Shown here in pieces: positions 12,530 through 24,600 of a stretch of 57,052 nt of DNA. Each line of letters starts with the position of its first letter. The first letter of the stretch is position 1. The translations under genes and the position numbers were made by a program. The stretch comes from Phallusia fumigata (Eukaryota; Chordata; Ascidiacea; Phlebobranchia; Ascidiidae). The stretch is from the NCBI GenBank assembly GCA_008931825.1, contig QXVZ01002297.1, positions 1 through 57,052 of the forward strand, read 5' to 3'. The notes below the pieces were generated by a model that saw only the letters and a list, made by a program, of their open reading frames with translations, was not told the DNA's origin and did not search any database.

Positions 12530-13739
12530 GTTGTTGCGGTGAAAATCGGATGAGCTGAAAAATCTTGTTTCGATGCGCCAACTGTGGCCTTGGCAACGCA
12601 AAAAAATTGACGTTTTTAAATTTTCATTTAAGAAAAATTAGTTATTTTTTTCCTTTCAACTTGTTGTGTTTGGGCAAAGACTGTTAATGCGGGCGACGTT
12701 TACTAATGAAAAATTATCACAACCATTTGCCTTGTAACTGCCTTGTGTTCACAAGGTTGTCGGTTCTAATCATGTCTCGGTCATTAGTGCTTCCATGAGC
12801 AAGAAACTTAAGCGGCAGTGCTCCAATCCAGGAAACCGGATGGGTTGACTCAAGCTGATCGCAGATAAAAATGCTACAAACCTCGGATTGTGCTCTTTTA
12901 ACCACAAAAGAAGTGGCGAATGACACAAATATTCAGGATCCAAAAGTTTCCTTTTAATTTCGACAAAAAGTTGGCGCTACTTTTATAAAAGAGTTTAAAT
13001 ATCCGTGAAAGTAGCACAGTATGCACCTGCTTTTACTTAATTTTCCGATTGTCTGTATTCTATCAAGTCGCTTCAGCGTGCCACCTGATTTATAGCAGCA
13101 CTAATACCAGGACACAGATTCTTTGGCAGTGTCCGTTATGGAAATCCTACGTTACTAAATAACAATATGTCCGGCTAAAAAAGCACAAAACTGGTCCGTA
13201 CATGCGTTTAAACTGTACGATTTACAGGATCTTATGTTTACATTTTTGCTTTTACCTTTTTCGAAATACGATTAGTATTTAATTTATTTGCAGCACACAG
13301 CGAAAGGGAACAGTGCTACGATAACGATAAACAGCTACAGACTTGACCGATAACCACAGAAAAAAAAGACCAAAGTTATTTGGCTGCAGTGTTTCAAAAA
13401 TGGAAATAAAACAAGTTTATAAAGGCTTACAAACAAGCACGGTGTTTCCATCCAAGAAACCAGCGAAGTCTTTAAGTGAAAAATCGCAGAACTGAATAAG
13501 ACATGCATAAAAATTATAAATAGGCACTCAAAACCGCAGAAATAAGCAAGAAGATCAACAAGTACCATAAGCAAACAGGCCCGCTGGAACAAAGGCTGTT
13601 GACATTTTTGCATAGAAAATGTTTTGGTGACAAATAATCCGTTAGTCCAGTACTAACATTCGCCTTAAGTACGCGATAGGCTGGGATTATGCCAATCTTG
13701 AACCGTACGAAAACGAAAGATTTTCAGGCTTGACTTTAA
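12530..13739. other. Intergenic region upstream of TRAP1
   Basis: 1.2 kb between the TRAP1 start and the sulfotransferase stop, both on the - strand. It must hold the TRAP1 promoter. I see no convincing exon, repeat or RNA gene. A 92-codon minus-strand frame (13335-13613) has no recognisable content. Confidence 0.5.
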
Positions 13740-16700
13740 CTACCAAAGACTTGAGTCATGCAGTTGGGTTTCGTTAGTTATAAGCTTGTAATCGAGCCTT
13801 TGCATAACGTTTAAACAGTTTTTCTGAATCGCTGTGATTTCGTCCAAGTTCAGCGTGTTTCTCCATCTTCCCATGACATCAAGCGAGTTTCGGCCAGTCC
13901 CAAACATGCTTGGTGGCCCGTTTGTTTTTAGTTTAGTGTTTTCTTCGATCCAGTCTCGTACTTTTGGGTCAAAGTCGATGCCAATAAAATCGTAAATACG
14001 ATGTGCAGTCCCCAGCGGATCTAAACTGGCGTCCTCGTATCTCAGAAGTAGATATTTGTTTCTCCATTTTTCAAGACCTTTATATCCTTGACAGTTTTTC
14101 TCACTGTTGTTAAAGCAGCCCGCAAAGTGCAAATTCTTTTCAGAGTGCGAACAAAGGTATTTGCTTTGCATAGTGACGGAGTACGGCTTGCTGCTGTTGT
14201 ACTTGGCAAAAACTTCTCTTCTTGACGCCAACACGGCCCTCGGATCCCGTTCCAAATGTATCACACGTATGTCATGTTCGTCACTGTCAATAATTTGTTG
14301 AAGCTTGTTGAGCTCCAACTCCACAATTATCTAGAAAATACATGTGCTCATCTCATTAAACATGTGGTACTTAGTGGATTTTTGCAGTTCACAACTGCAC
14401 AACGTTATTGAGATTGACCACCTTTTCCCGCCTAGCTTGAAAAGTTAAAAAAAAGTTATGAGCTGCGGATGACAGTTGTTAAACGTTGGACAAATGAGTT
14501 TCTTTCTGAAATAGGCAATTGTTTAAGTTTAAATATAAAGGCAAGGCATGTCCGGATTCTTTTTATCGGATTTATTGTTTGTTATGGTGATACAGATCAT
14601 TCTTGTGAAGCATTTCATTTGGTGTGGCCTGACTACGTCAAAAAGATACTTTGCTAGCTTGCCATGCACTAAAAACTTTGAAACGTAAGTTCCTCGGGCA
14701 TTTCTGTTTTTGTCTGCAGCAAGTTACCAAAAACATGTTAAACTGCTTAGTGTATGGGTCCCGGTTTCGTTCAAGTGTATTAATACTCGATGCATCTAGT
14801 TTATGATAAATTTAAATTCGATAAATCCAAACATAGCTGTTTTAACCACTATATACTGATATACAGACTGTAAGCTTGTATGGAGCACTGACATAAGTGT
14901 ACCATGGTAATTTAATAATAGAATGCTTCATCCTTGTATTTATTGTGAAAAATGTTATTTTGTTGATATCTGTTATATAGTTTTGGTTCAAGGTTTAGAA
15001 AATTTACCTTTTTAAGCCAGTTAATGGGTTCAGTATAAGTTCTGTTTCAACTCTGGGTATTACAACTATACATAAAATTTTGATTCTAATGCTGGACTAG
15101 TCAAAACTTTAGAAAAAATTAATAAATGTTTTCCATCTTTTGTTGTTGTCTTCCATCTTCTGTCAGACATATGCAGTTTCACCTCTAAAATTTTTATTTC
15201 CCACTTTGGAGGTTATAATTCGTTGTCATGTAACAATAGCGAGACAGACTTTAAAAATGAAAAAAAAAACTTTAAAGCAGGTGTATTCCTTTGGGGGAGG
15301 GGGATTTTCCTAAAGTTTGTTTTTTGAAAACAATACTTTTTAAACATTGTCAATAGAGAAAACTACGCCATCTCACAAAACTCTTGTACAAATAAATGTT
15401 TATTTATGGATTGATTTTTTGTATTAGTTTGTTTATTTGTTGATGAATACACATCGAATAGTTTTTTTGTGATGGTTTGTTGTTTTGTTCCTTTCAAGGT
15501 TTTTGTGTATTCAGTTTTGCATTGTTTGCTAGTAAACCAATAATGGATGTTTTTGAAATGAAGAATATGCTTGAATACAGTCAACAACTTTTGGGAAGCA
15601 GGTGACCTAAACCCCAACAGCAGATATTCGAGTTGTGATGATAGCTAGTCAATCCTACACCAATTTATTCATGTAATGTTAATACTATTTTATACAATAT
15701 TAAATATGATTTTGAAAAGGGTTTTGTAATTGTGTTTGCTGTTTTTACTACTGTGCTAGAGCAGTTTCGACTTTTTATGTAAGTCACATTTAATGTGGGA
15801 ATTTTAATAATTAGCATGTTTTTTTCTTGCAAAAAAGGGTAAAAACATCTTATGGGCCTATTTGACAAATGTTAATGGAGCCGGACTTTAATTTGAAACT
15901 TACAACAAAACAAGTAATAAAAATTTTTTAGCACATGTCTAAGAAATTTAGTTTTAAAATGTATGTTTTGGATTACACAAACATGTAAGTTTGGCCAAAT
16001 GAGATTTTGTCAACCTTTCACCAAATTTTTCCAATATGGACAAAGCATAGTCCCAGCAGTTGCTTTAACTAAACGCAATGCATGGTGTAGAGTTAAGTTT
16101 ATTGCGCTTGGTGAAAGAAACGTTGTCAGTCCGTTTCATTTGCACTATTATCCTGTGGGTATGGGCATTATATTGTGTTTCTCGAAGAACTATAAATGGG
16201 CATACAGAACCAAACTTTTTAACTGTTGAACCGGCTGTGTAAAAAAAATTTTACTTTGTTACTACAAAGGAATTCACAGGCAAAAAGGCTGGGGCATGCC
16301 TATCCTCAAACATGTAACAGATCTAGTAGGTTGGCCCCCCAGTTATAGATAAATTGCTTTGAGCGCAGGACAATATTTCCTTTTTTAGATCAATGACATT
16401 TTGTACACTTTCGATATTTACGAGTGGGTGCACGTACGTAGGTCTGGCATACGTTTTAGCAAAAGTGCCTCTTTTCCCTCAATTTCTACGCCACCCACGG
16501 CTATTGTAACATCATTTACACCTGCTGTTACAATATTGCGCAGTAAAATGCGGTTGCTCAGCCAACAATGTATCTGTGGGTTGTCGAAATGACCGATATG
16601 AAATACAGTGTAAATTTGTTTAGTTCGGCCACTTTTGTCACAGGGACAAATTCCTATTGCGCAATAACAACTCTGCCTGGGTGTTAGCTCAAACCCCTTT

Positions 16701-19700
16701 CTATTGCAAGTGACGATTCTTTACACACCATGTATAATAAAAATGTCACTTATGTGTACAACAATGGGNGGGTCCCGGTTTCGTTCAAGTGTATTAATAT
16801 TCGATGCATTTAGTTTATGATAAATTTAAATTCGATAAATCCAAAAATAGCTGTTTTAACCACTATATACTGATATACACACTGTAAACTCGTATGGAGC
16901 ACTAACATAAGTGTACCATGGTATTTAACAATAGAATGCTTCATCCTTGTATTTTGTGTAAAAAATGTTATTTTGTTGATATTTGTTATATATTGGCAGT
17001 TTGGGTTCAAGGTTTAGAAAATTTATCTTTTTAAGCCAGTTAATGGGTTCAGTATAAGTTCTGTTTTAACTCTGGGTATTACAACCATACATAAATTTTG
17101 ATTCCAATGCTGGACTAGTCAAAATTAATGGATGTTTTCCATCTTTTGTTGTTGTCTTCCATCTTCTGTCAGACACATGCAGTTTCACCTCTAAAATTTT
17201 TATTTCCCACTTTAGAGATTAGAATTTATTGTCATGTAACAATAGCGAGACAGATTTTAAAATTAAAAAAAAACTTTTTTAAATGCGATTGTTAAAGCAG
17301 GTGTATTACTTTTGGGGGATTTTCCTAGAACCCCTGATTTTAGGGCTTGGCATTGTTTTTCAAACAAAAACTTAATTTGTACATTTACAAGCCCGCACCT
17401 AAGAACTTTGCCCACCTGCAACCAGTGAAGTTTAATTGTTTTTTGAAAACAATACTTTTTAAACATTGTCAATAGAGGAAACCACGCCTTCTCACAAAAC
17501 TCTTGTACAAGTAAATGTTTATTTATGGATTGATTTATTGTATTAGGTTGTTTATTTGCTGATGAATACACATCGAATAGTGTTTTTGTGATGGTTTGTT
17601 GTTTTGTTCCTTTCAAGGTTTTTGTGTATTCAGTTTTGCATTGTTTGCTAGTAAACCAATGATGTTTTTGAAATGAGGAATATGCTTGAATACAGTCAAC
17701 AACCTTTGGGAAGCAGGTGACCTAAACCCCAACAGCAGATATTCGAGTTGTGATGATAGCTAGTCAATCCTACACCAATTTATTCATGTAATGTTAATAC
17801 TATTTTATACAATAATAAATACAATTTTGAAAAGGGTTTTTTAATTGTGTTTGCTGTTTTTACTACTGTGCTAGAGCAGTTTCGACTTTTTATGTAAGTC
17901 ACATTTAATGTGGGAATTTTAATTATTAGCATGTTTTTTTCTTGCAAAAAAGGGTAAAAACATCTTATGGCCCTATTTGACAAATGTTAATGGAGCCGGA
18001 CTTTATTTTGAAACTTACAACAAAACAAGTAATAAAAATTTTTTAGCACATGTCTAAGAAATTTAGTTTTAAAATGTATGTTTTGGATTACACAAACATG
18101 TAAGTTTTGCCAAATGAGATTTTGTCAACCTTTCACCAAATTTTTCCAATATGGACAAAGCATAGTCCCAGCAGTTGCTTTAACTAAACACAATGCATGG
18201 TGTAGAGTTAAGTTTATTGCGCTTGGTGAAAGAAACGTTGTCAGTCCTTGCACTATTATCCTGTGGGTTTGGGCATTATATTGTGTTTCTCGAAGAACTA
18301 TAAATGGGCATACAGAACCAAACTTTTTAACTGTTGAACCGGCTGTGTAAAAAAAATTGTACTTTGTTACTACAAAGGAATTCACAGGCAAAAAGGCTGG
18401 GGCATGCCTATCCTCAAACATGTAACAGATCTAGTAGGTTGGCCCCCCAGTTATAGATAAATTGCTTTGAGCGCAGGACAATATTTCCTTTTTTAGATCA
18501 ATGACATTTTGTACACTTTCGATATTTACGAGTGGGTGCACGTGCGTAGGTCTGGCATACGTTTTAGCAAAAGTGCCTCTTTTCCCTCAATTTCTACGCC
18601 ACCCACGGCTATTGTAACATCATTTACACCTGCTGTTACAATATAGCGCAGTAAAATGCGGTTGCTCAGCCAACAATGTATCTGTGGGTTGTCGAAATGT
18701 CCGATATGAAATACAGTGTAAATTTGTTTAGTTCGGCCACTTTTGTCACAGGGACAAATTCCTATTGCGCAATAACAACTCTGCCTGGGTGTTAGCTCAA
18801 ACCCCTTTCTATTGCAAGTGACGATTCTTTACACACCATGTATAATAAAAATGTCACTTATGTGTACAACAATGGGACAAACGGGTTTTATCTTTCGGGG
18901 GACGTTTACATTTTTTCACTAATTTTTCACTAACTTTGCTGGGATGTGTACTTGATAATTAATTTTCTCATGACCGAATATGGGTCGGTTTTTAGCTTAT
19001 AAGTTTCCACGCACATACTGTACCTTGGTGATAGGCAAAAGACTGTCTCGACAAAGTCTTGACAACTCTGCAGGCTTGAACGGCACTTTACACTTGTTCT
19101 TTGTACACAGGCTGGTGTTGCGACGCAAGTACTCGGTCTTCGACTTGAAACAGAAATTGTCTATTGCACAGCGAGCCGCATAGTCCACGACCATTGTTCC
19201 CGATTTCTGCAAGATGCACGTTTTAAGAACCGTCTTGGACTTGGGCCCTATCCAGGTTAGGAGTAACGTATTGGGGTTTGCTACTTCCAAGGCAATTCTA
19301 ACCTACTACTTGGTGATCTATAAATAACACGAAAACATACATTTAAATTTGATCGAAATCAACGTATCGTTTTTTTTCAACTTGCAGGAACATATGGCTG
19401 CACGATCGATAATAAAGTGTTTACAGATTTTTAATGTTTACTGATTGCCGCGTCCAATTTTATTACATATTAACGCCCATACGCATAGGCGCCGATTTCC
19501 AGGGTGGCGGCCACCCCATTGGAAATTTCTGGGGTGGCGGCCATTATAAAAAGTCCGCTGCCACCCCAGAAATTTCCTGGATTCGTAAATATAGTCTTGC
19601 TTTAAAAACGTATGTTGCTCACGCCGACACGAGAATTTTCCACGCAAACTTATTTTCGTTTGTTAAACAACGCAAGGGGAAGTCCATTTTGCGTCATGTA

Positions 19701-21678
19701 ATTTAATCACCTGCCAGACAGATTGTTGGGATGATTTCGCCACCCCACACGAATAAGAAATTGCTAAAAAATCTAAAATCGACGCCTAAGCCCATATGCT
19801 AAAGGTTCCTTTTACAAGTAAAGTTTGTGTTGCCTTTTAATGAAATCACGTAAGACCACCACGTGCGTTCCTTTTTTGTTATGAGCCGCGCGGCACGACG
19901 TCTTTCTCCACAGTTCGAGAAAAATGTTGCAAAAAGTCGTTATCTCTGTTTTACAACTTTTAGAGTATAGTGGTTTTCAACAAGTGGAGAATGACGCATA
20001 TGTGCGCGATAACATGGTAGCAGGTGGTCTGCAAAAACGGGTCACCAGAAAAAAGGTTAAGAACCACTATACTCAACGTTTTGCCCAAAAATGAATTTTC
20101 CCCACATCCAATAATTCTACATGCCTAAATGTTCTAAGCCGCCACGAACTTGCTTTTTTGTGAATTCAAAATTTTACTGGCGTTATGTTTTACCATTGTG
20201 AATCGAGCTTACTTGTGCGTCCTGATACAGAGTTGCCAGATGTTCGAAGTCGCACGACATGACGTCCGAGATGGCTCGAGCCCGCTGTTTTGCTTGACTG
20301 TTTCTCGACCCAAACGGATGGAGCGGTTCAAAAACATAGAAGACCTTAATGGTAATCAGCACAGAGTTTATAAGAGAAAATAAGACTTGTGTTACAAAAT
20401 CCTGAAAAAATGACCTTTCTGCACCTTTTTTATGGATAAAATTGGCTTAGGATTGGAGACTGTTTGATTTGTTCTCATTATTACTTAAAATGGTCTATAG
20501 TTAATGGATATAGTTTCCTAAAAAAAGGAACGAATAGGGTAATTTATATAGGGCAAGAGTATGTGAACACAATCCTTAAGAGGCTTTTAAACATAAAATC
20601 GCCTGATCTAAAAAGTCATTGGTTTTACGTGTGCTGGCAAAGGCGTTGCTATTTTGCCCAGTCGTTCAAGGGACCAGCGTGCCAGGAAACAATCACATTG
20701 CAGGGATCAGATTACGTGGTTGCGCATGTCAAGGGCTTGCAAACGAGAATGCCCTTTGTATTTTACGGCTAATAATATAAAGCCAGACTCTTTAGTTAGC
20801 AGGGCGAAAAATACAACCTGTCATGCATGCAATTGCTACACTATAGTATTACCTGACGATGTCGGTTAAACAGCTCCCCGACAAAACTAGAACCTGCTCT
20901 CATTGTGGTAAATATAATCACGCCCGATGCCCTCTTTCGTTTTGTATTGTTCATTTGTTGCTTGGTTTCTTGTTGATTCGAGTGTTCTTCCGGTTTTGCA
21001 TTGGCCTAAGAGGAAACAAAGAAAAAGTGAAAGGCAAATTTACTTTCTTAGAAAAAAGGCAAACGTTTAACAAAAATGTGTTTGTTGGTCATCATTTATT
21101 GATCTGGATCTTTTCGCGACACACGCAGAATCAATCAGCTGTGCGGTTTATCGCAAGGGTGGCAGGTTTTTTTCTCGTATGGAGATTTCGATTTTTGCCA
21201 CCTATGTGACTGAAGTTAGAGGCATGAAACATACGGCTCGTTTACAGCATATTTTGTTTGCACAGCTGCTCTTTTACAGAAGATCATGCCTCACGATTTT
21301 GCTTATTTTACACAAAATTTGTGGTACTACAATGAAAGTACAGGAAAATATTTGGAGAGGGTACCGTACTTTGCTAAAATATTTGGGTGGCTTAGATAAC
21401 GGCTTTGTTGGTCTCTTGTCTTTCAGAATTGGCTCTTCTACTTGATTTTCTTCATCTGTTAATGCTCCTGATTTCTTCTGCTGGACTTTAGTGTCTATTT
21501 TATCCAACCCATCGTGGTCATCATATCCATTAATTTCACTGGCTTTTTGAAGAATTCTTACGCTTTTGCGTAAAATTTTACTTTCGTGAAATATCATTAT
21601 TCCGACTAACACCAGGCAGATTAGCAGAGCCGTCTGAATCGCCATAAACAGCGAGAACTTTCTTCGTTCGCTGCCCAT
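13740..21678 (-). CDS. Carbohydrate sulfotransferase (CHST family, type II Golgi membrane)
   Basis: Transfers sulfate from PAPS to sugar hydroxyls of glycans in the Golgi. Five exons, all phase 0: 21678-21370, 21005-20853, 20344-20213, 19206-19024 and 14330-13740, giving 455 aa. Exon 1 encodes a short cytosolic tail, a signal anchor (about residues 13-30) and a charged stem. Exon 2 carries the 5'-phosphosulfate loop as TTMRAGSSFVGELFN; the usual RSGSS is RAGSS here. Exon 3 continues VFYVFEPLHPFG. Exon 4 has the Cys-rich middle (SLCTKNKCKVPFKPAELSRLC). Exon 5 has the 3'-phosphate motif HLERDPRAVLASR and a C-terminal GRWRNTL block typical of CHST1/3/7-like enzymes. The exon 3 acceptor (AAG) is weak, but phase and homology support it. 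The exact human counterpart is uncertain. The last intron (14331-19023) is inflated by a haplotype duplication. Confidence 0.88.
14757..18876. repeat. 2-kb unmerged haplotype duplication in sulfotransferase intron (N at 16769)
   Basis: 14757-16768 and 16770-18876 are direct copies around one N at 16769, both from GGGTCCCGGTTTCG to ACAACAATGGG. They differ by scattered substitutions and by about 130 bp near 17340-17440 present only in the right copy. I see no gene in either copy. Paired short ORFs within them are mirrored by the duplication, not conserved. Confidence 0.85.
19483..19791. mobile_element. MITE with GGGGTGGCGGCC core, copy 1
   Basis: 309-bp element whose ends are inverted repeats (GCATAGGCGCCGATTT at the left, AAATCGACGCCTAAGC at the right). 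It contains GGGGTGGCGGCCATTAT and the inverted CTGCCACCCCAGAAATTTCC. A related copy is at 44166-44508. It lies between exons 3 and 4 of the sulfotransferase and has no coding capacity. Confidence 0.7.
19963..20074. mobile_element. Small MITE with GAGTATAGTGGTT termini
   Basis: 112-bp element with 19-bp imperfect inverted ends (GAGTATAGTGGTTTTCAAC and the mirror of GTTAAGAACCACTATACTC). The GTGGTTCTCAAC-like end resembles hAT non-autonomous elements. Flanks AACTTTTA and AACGTTTT could be a decayed 8-bp duplication. Confidence 0.6.
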
Positions 21679-24600
21679 ATCGTCCGAAGTGCACTACATT
21701 ATACTATTTTTAGAAAACATGCGATATGCAATGCTAAAAAGTAATGCTGTTATTTGTTTAATCAATCCATCGACCCGCAGGCGTCTAGCACAAATACCAA
21801 ACCGCAAGCCTGTTTTGTGCTAGTATCCGAAGTAACATTCGGTGGCCTGTTGTTATGATGACGGATTCTTTTACTCAACTAAAAGAAACTCCTTACGTAA
21901 TATATGTGCGCGTCTTTATACTCGCATGCCGCCTCCGATATGATTTGCATGTTTTCCATTGGGAATAGATTTATTGAAATCGTCTGTCAGCAAAGTGCTT
22001 AAGGGCAAAGTGCAAGCAACGTCTGGTATCCGTCAGCACGCGTACACAAAATCGCTTAAAACTTCATCATTCGCTATCTATAATCAAAGGTAGCTTTAAT
22101 TTTAATTTTGATGAGACTTATTGCCTCGGCCTAATTTCCGTTCGCGTCATAACGAGCTATCAAGATGGCCACTGATGACTTAAATTTGATGTCGAGATTC
22201 ATATGATGTCCAGCCTGATTTTAACATATGAGGTATGCCTGTTAAACACCTTAAGGCAAATGATTTTCTGAACATGCATGTTAATGTTTACTAGTGACCG
22301 CCTTAAGCAATGCTGTCATCCTAAATCCTCGTGTAAACGTCGTTTGAATAAAAAACGGCAGAGGAGATTTAAAGCCATGTCAAGTGTATCTTACCAGTTG
22401 CTGTTCAACTAAACCCGAACCAGCTGCTAAGACTGTGGTTTGCCTTTACATGTGTCAATAGACAAGGGTATATTCTGTGTTTGAAAAAACTTTATTCCTT
22501 AGAACTGTGGCCATGTAGTTGCCCTACTGGTTTTATACGCAGCCTAACACATATCAAACCAATGTTTACACAAAAATGCAACCCTAGGTGTTGTTTAACT
22601 GGTATAAATTCTTGGTTAAAAGCACAAAACAACGTTGTTGTTTTTATGTGCTCAAAACCGAACTTTTATCTGACCAAACACAAGTTTTACGAGCTTTCTG
22701 GGCGTATTTGCTACTTGCAACACAAATCTCCAATATTCTGCTTCAACTCGTATAGTCATAGCGTAACCTAATTTACAACAGATCTAATTGACTTCACTGT
22801 TAAGTGTGGGTTAAAACTGATTGATTTGATACTGACTGATGTGTGGTGCTGCTGCGTGTGCTATGCTTACATGACGTTTGTAACTAACTTGACACACTGT
22901 CGATTTCTTGATAATTGACAAGCGCTGTTAGCTGTAATGCCAAGGAAGTAGCAAAGATACCATTGGATATTCAAAGATGTTGTGATTTAGTTTAGGAATC
23001 ACTGCCTTTCAGCGAAACAGTGGAAAAGGTCGTCAAAACATTGTCTTAAAAGTAACCAGGACAAGTCAATATTAACATTTTTTGTTCTGCTGTTTAACCA
23101 TATTTTCCATTTCTATGGGTTCGTAGTCAGGTAAATACCTTGTATTTGTGATGTAGACTGTAAAACAAAAACGCGGGCGTAAGTGTAGACCATGGGTTTT
23201 GTTTTGGTCTATGAATCAGAAAACATGGCGCCTTACAATAGACCCGGCGCTGCGCAAGTCTGTAAAGATAAATGCGTGCCATGACGAACACTGTTTTCGG
23301 TTGCGGGTCTTTACTACTGTGCATTATTTCCACTTGGCACAAACGTTGGTGACAAGTTTATCCAAACAGTCGGCGATTTGAGACAAATTCCGTTTCGAGA
23401 CCTGGGTTATGTCAGAACGAGCTACGATTCTGCGATTTTGTCCAAACGCTTTTCAAGATCCTAAAGGCTAAACCTTGTACATTTACTTTTGTGCGAGGAC
23501 AATAAAGGTTTTCTTTGCAATACCTCGAGGTAATCCACATATCTTGAGTCACACAACTTAGCTTCATTTATTACTCTTCTATGCTACATCGCTGCACTCA
23601 TTTCTGGTCATGAAACAGAGGTTCTTAACAAGTTTTAACTCCTTGTAATTGCCCAAGTAGCACCTATGCACTTGTACAGTACTGTAGCAAAAGGTTAATT
23701 TTAACCTTTTTTGTATACTTTGTTGATGCAAAATATGTCACCAATTAAGAACAAATTTTCCCAGTTAGGAAATGCTAGGAAAGGTCCATTGCACTAAGAT
23801 TAAACAGATGAACTGTTCTTGGTCACCAACCAAATTGTTTCCTGTATCGTCTAGATCACCAGAACCAGGCTATGACGCTGTGCTAAGGTGAAAGATTATG
23901 GGATGTTGCGGTATCAAACATTCCTTTTTTGTACACCACTTAACACAAAAAATCTGCAGGTTCCAGAAAGTTAGAATGGCGTTGAAACCAAATTTTACGA
24001 CTGCAGAGAGCGTAAATGTTTTTATCTACATTTCCTTTTCTGGTTTAAATTAAAACACAAACGGGTCGGGGTTTGCACAAAATTGAATCCACAGCTAGAA
24101 TGTACCTGTATGTATTTACCTCAGAGTTGTTACTTTGATAGTTAATAATTGACGAAGCAGTCAATGTCCATGAATAGACCTTTTCATTAAAATATGTGGC
24201 GTGGGTTTGCATAACTATAACACGTTTGTCTGCTTTAAGTTTTCCACTTTTTTGCAAGAAAAACATCTTCTGTTTTTAGTTAACAATTTACAACGGAACC
24301 ATTAAACACTATCCCTTTGCTTGATGATTTAGCTTCAAACCCTGGATTGTACGATGTTTGCCCTTCGAAAAGGTGTTGGTTTACGAGACAACGCCTAACA
24401 AGTAGGTTTCAAGTTCAGGTCTATTACTCGAAGCCAAGTAAGCAAGCAAAACAACTTTTAAAATAGCGGTCACACACCACCAATTCGGACTTCATTAAAG
24501 TCAATTCACAATTTAGAACAAAAATATAGTCTATCATCACCAATCAAACAATCCCTGTCATTAGGACATCTACTGTTATCAGCTGCGAATAGCTTTAAAG

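Noticed and set aside
18125..18421. Paired ORFs in the 14.8-18.9 kb duplication (e.g. 98 codons here)
   Set aside because: Conserved between copies only because the copies are alleles; no family features.
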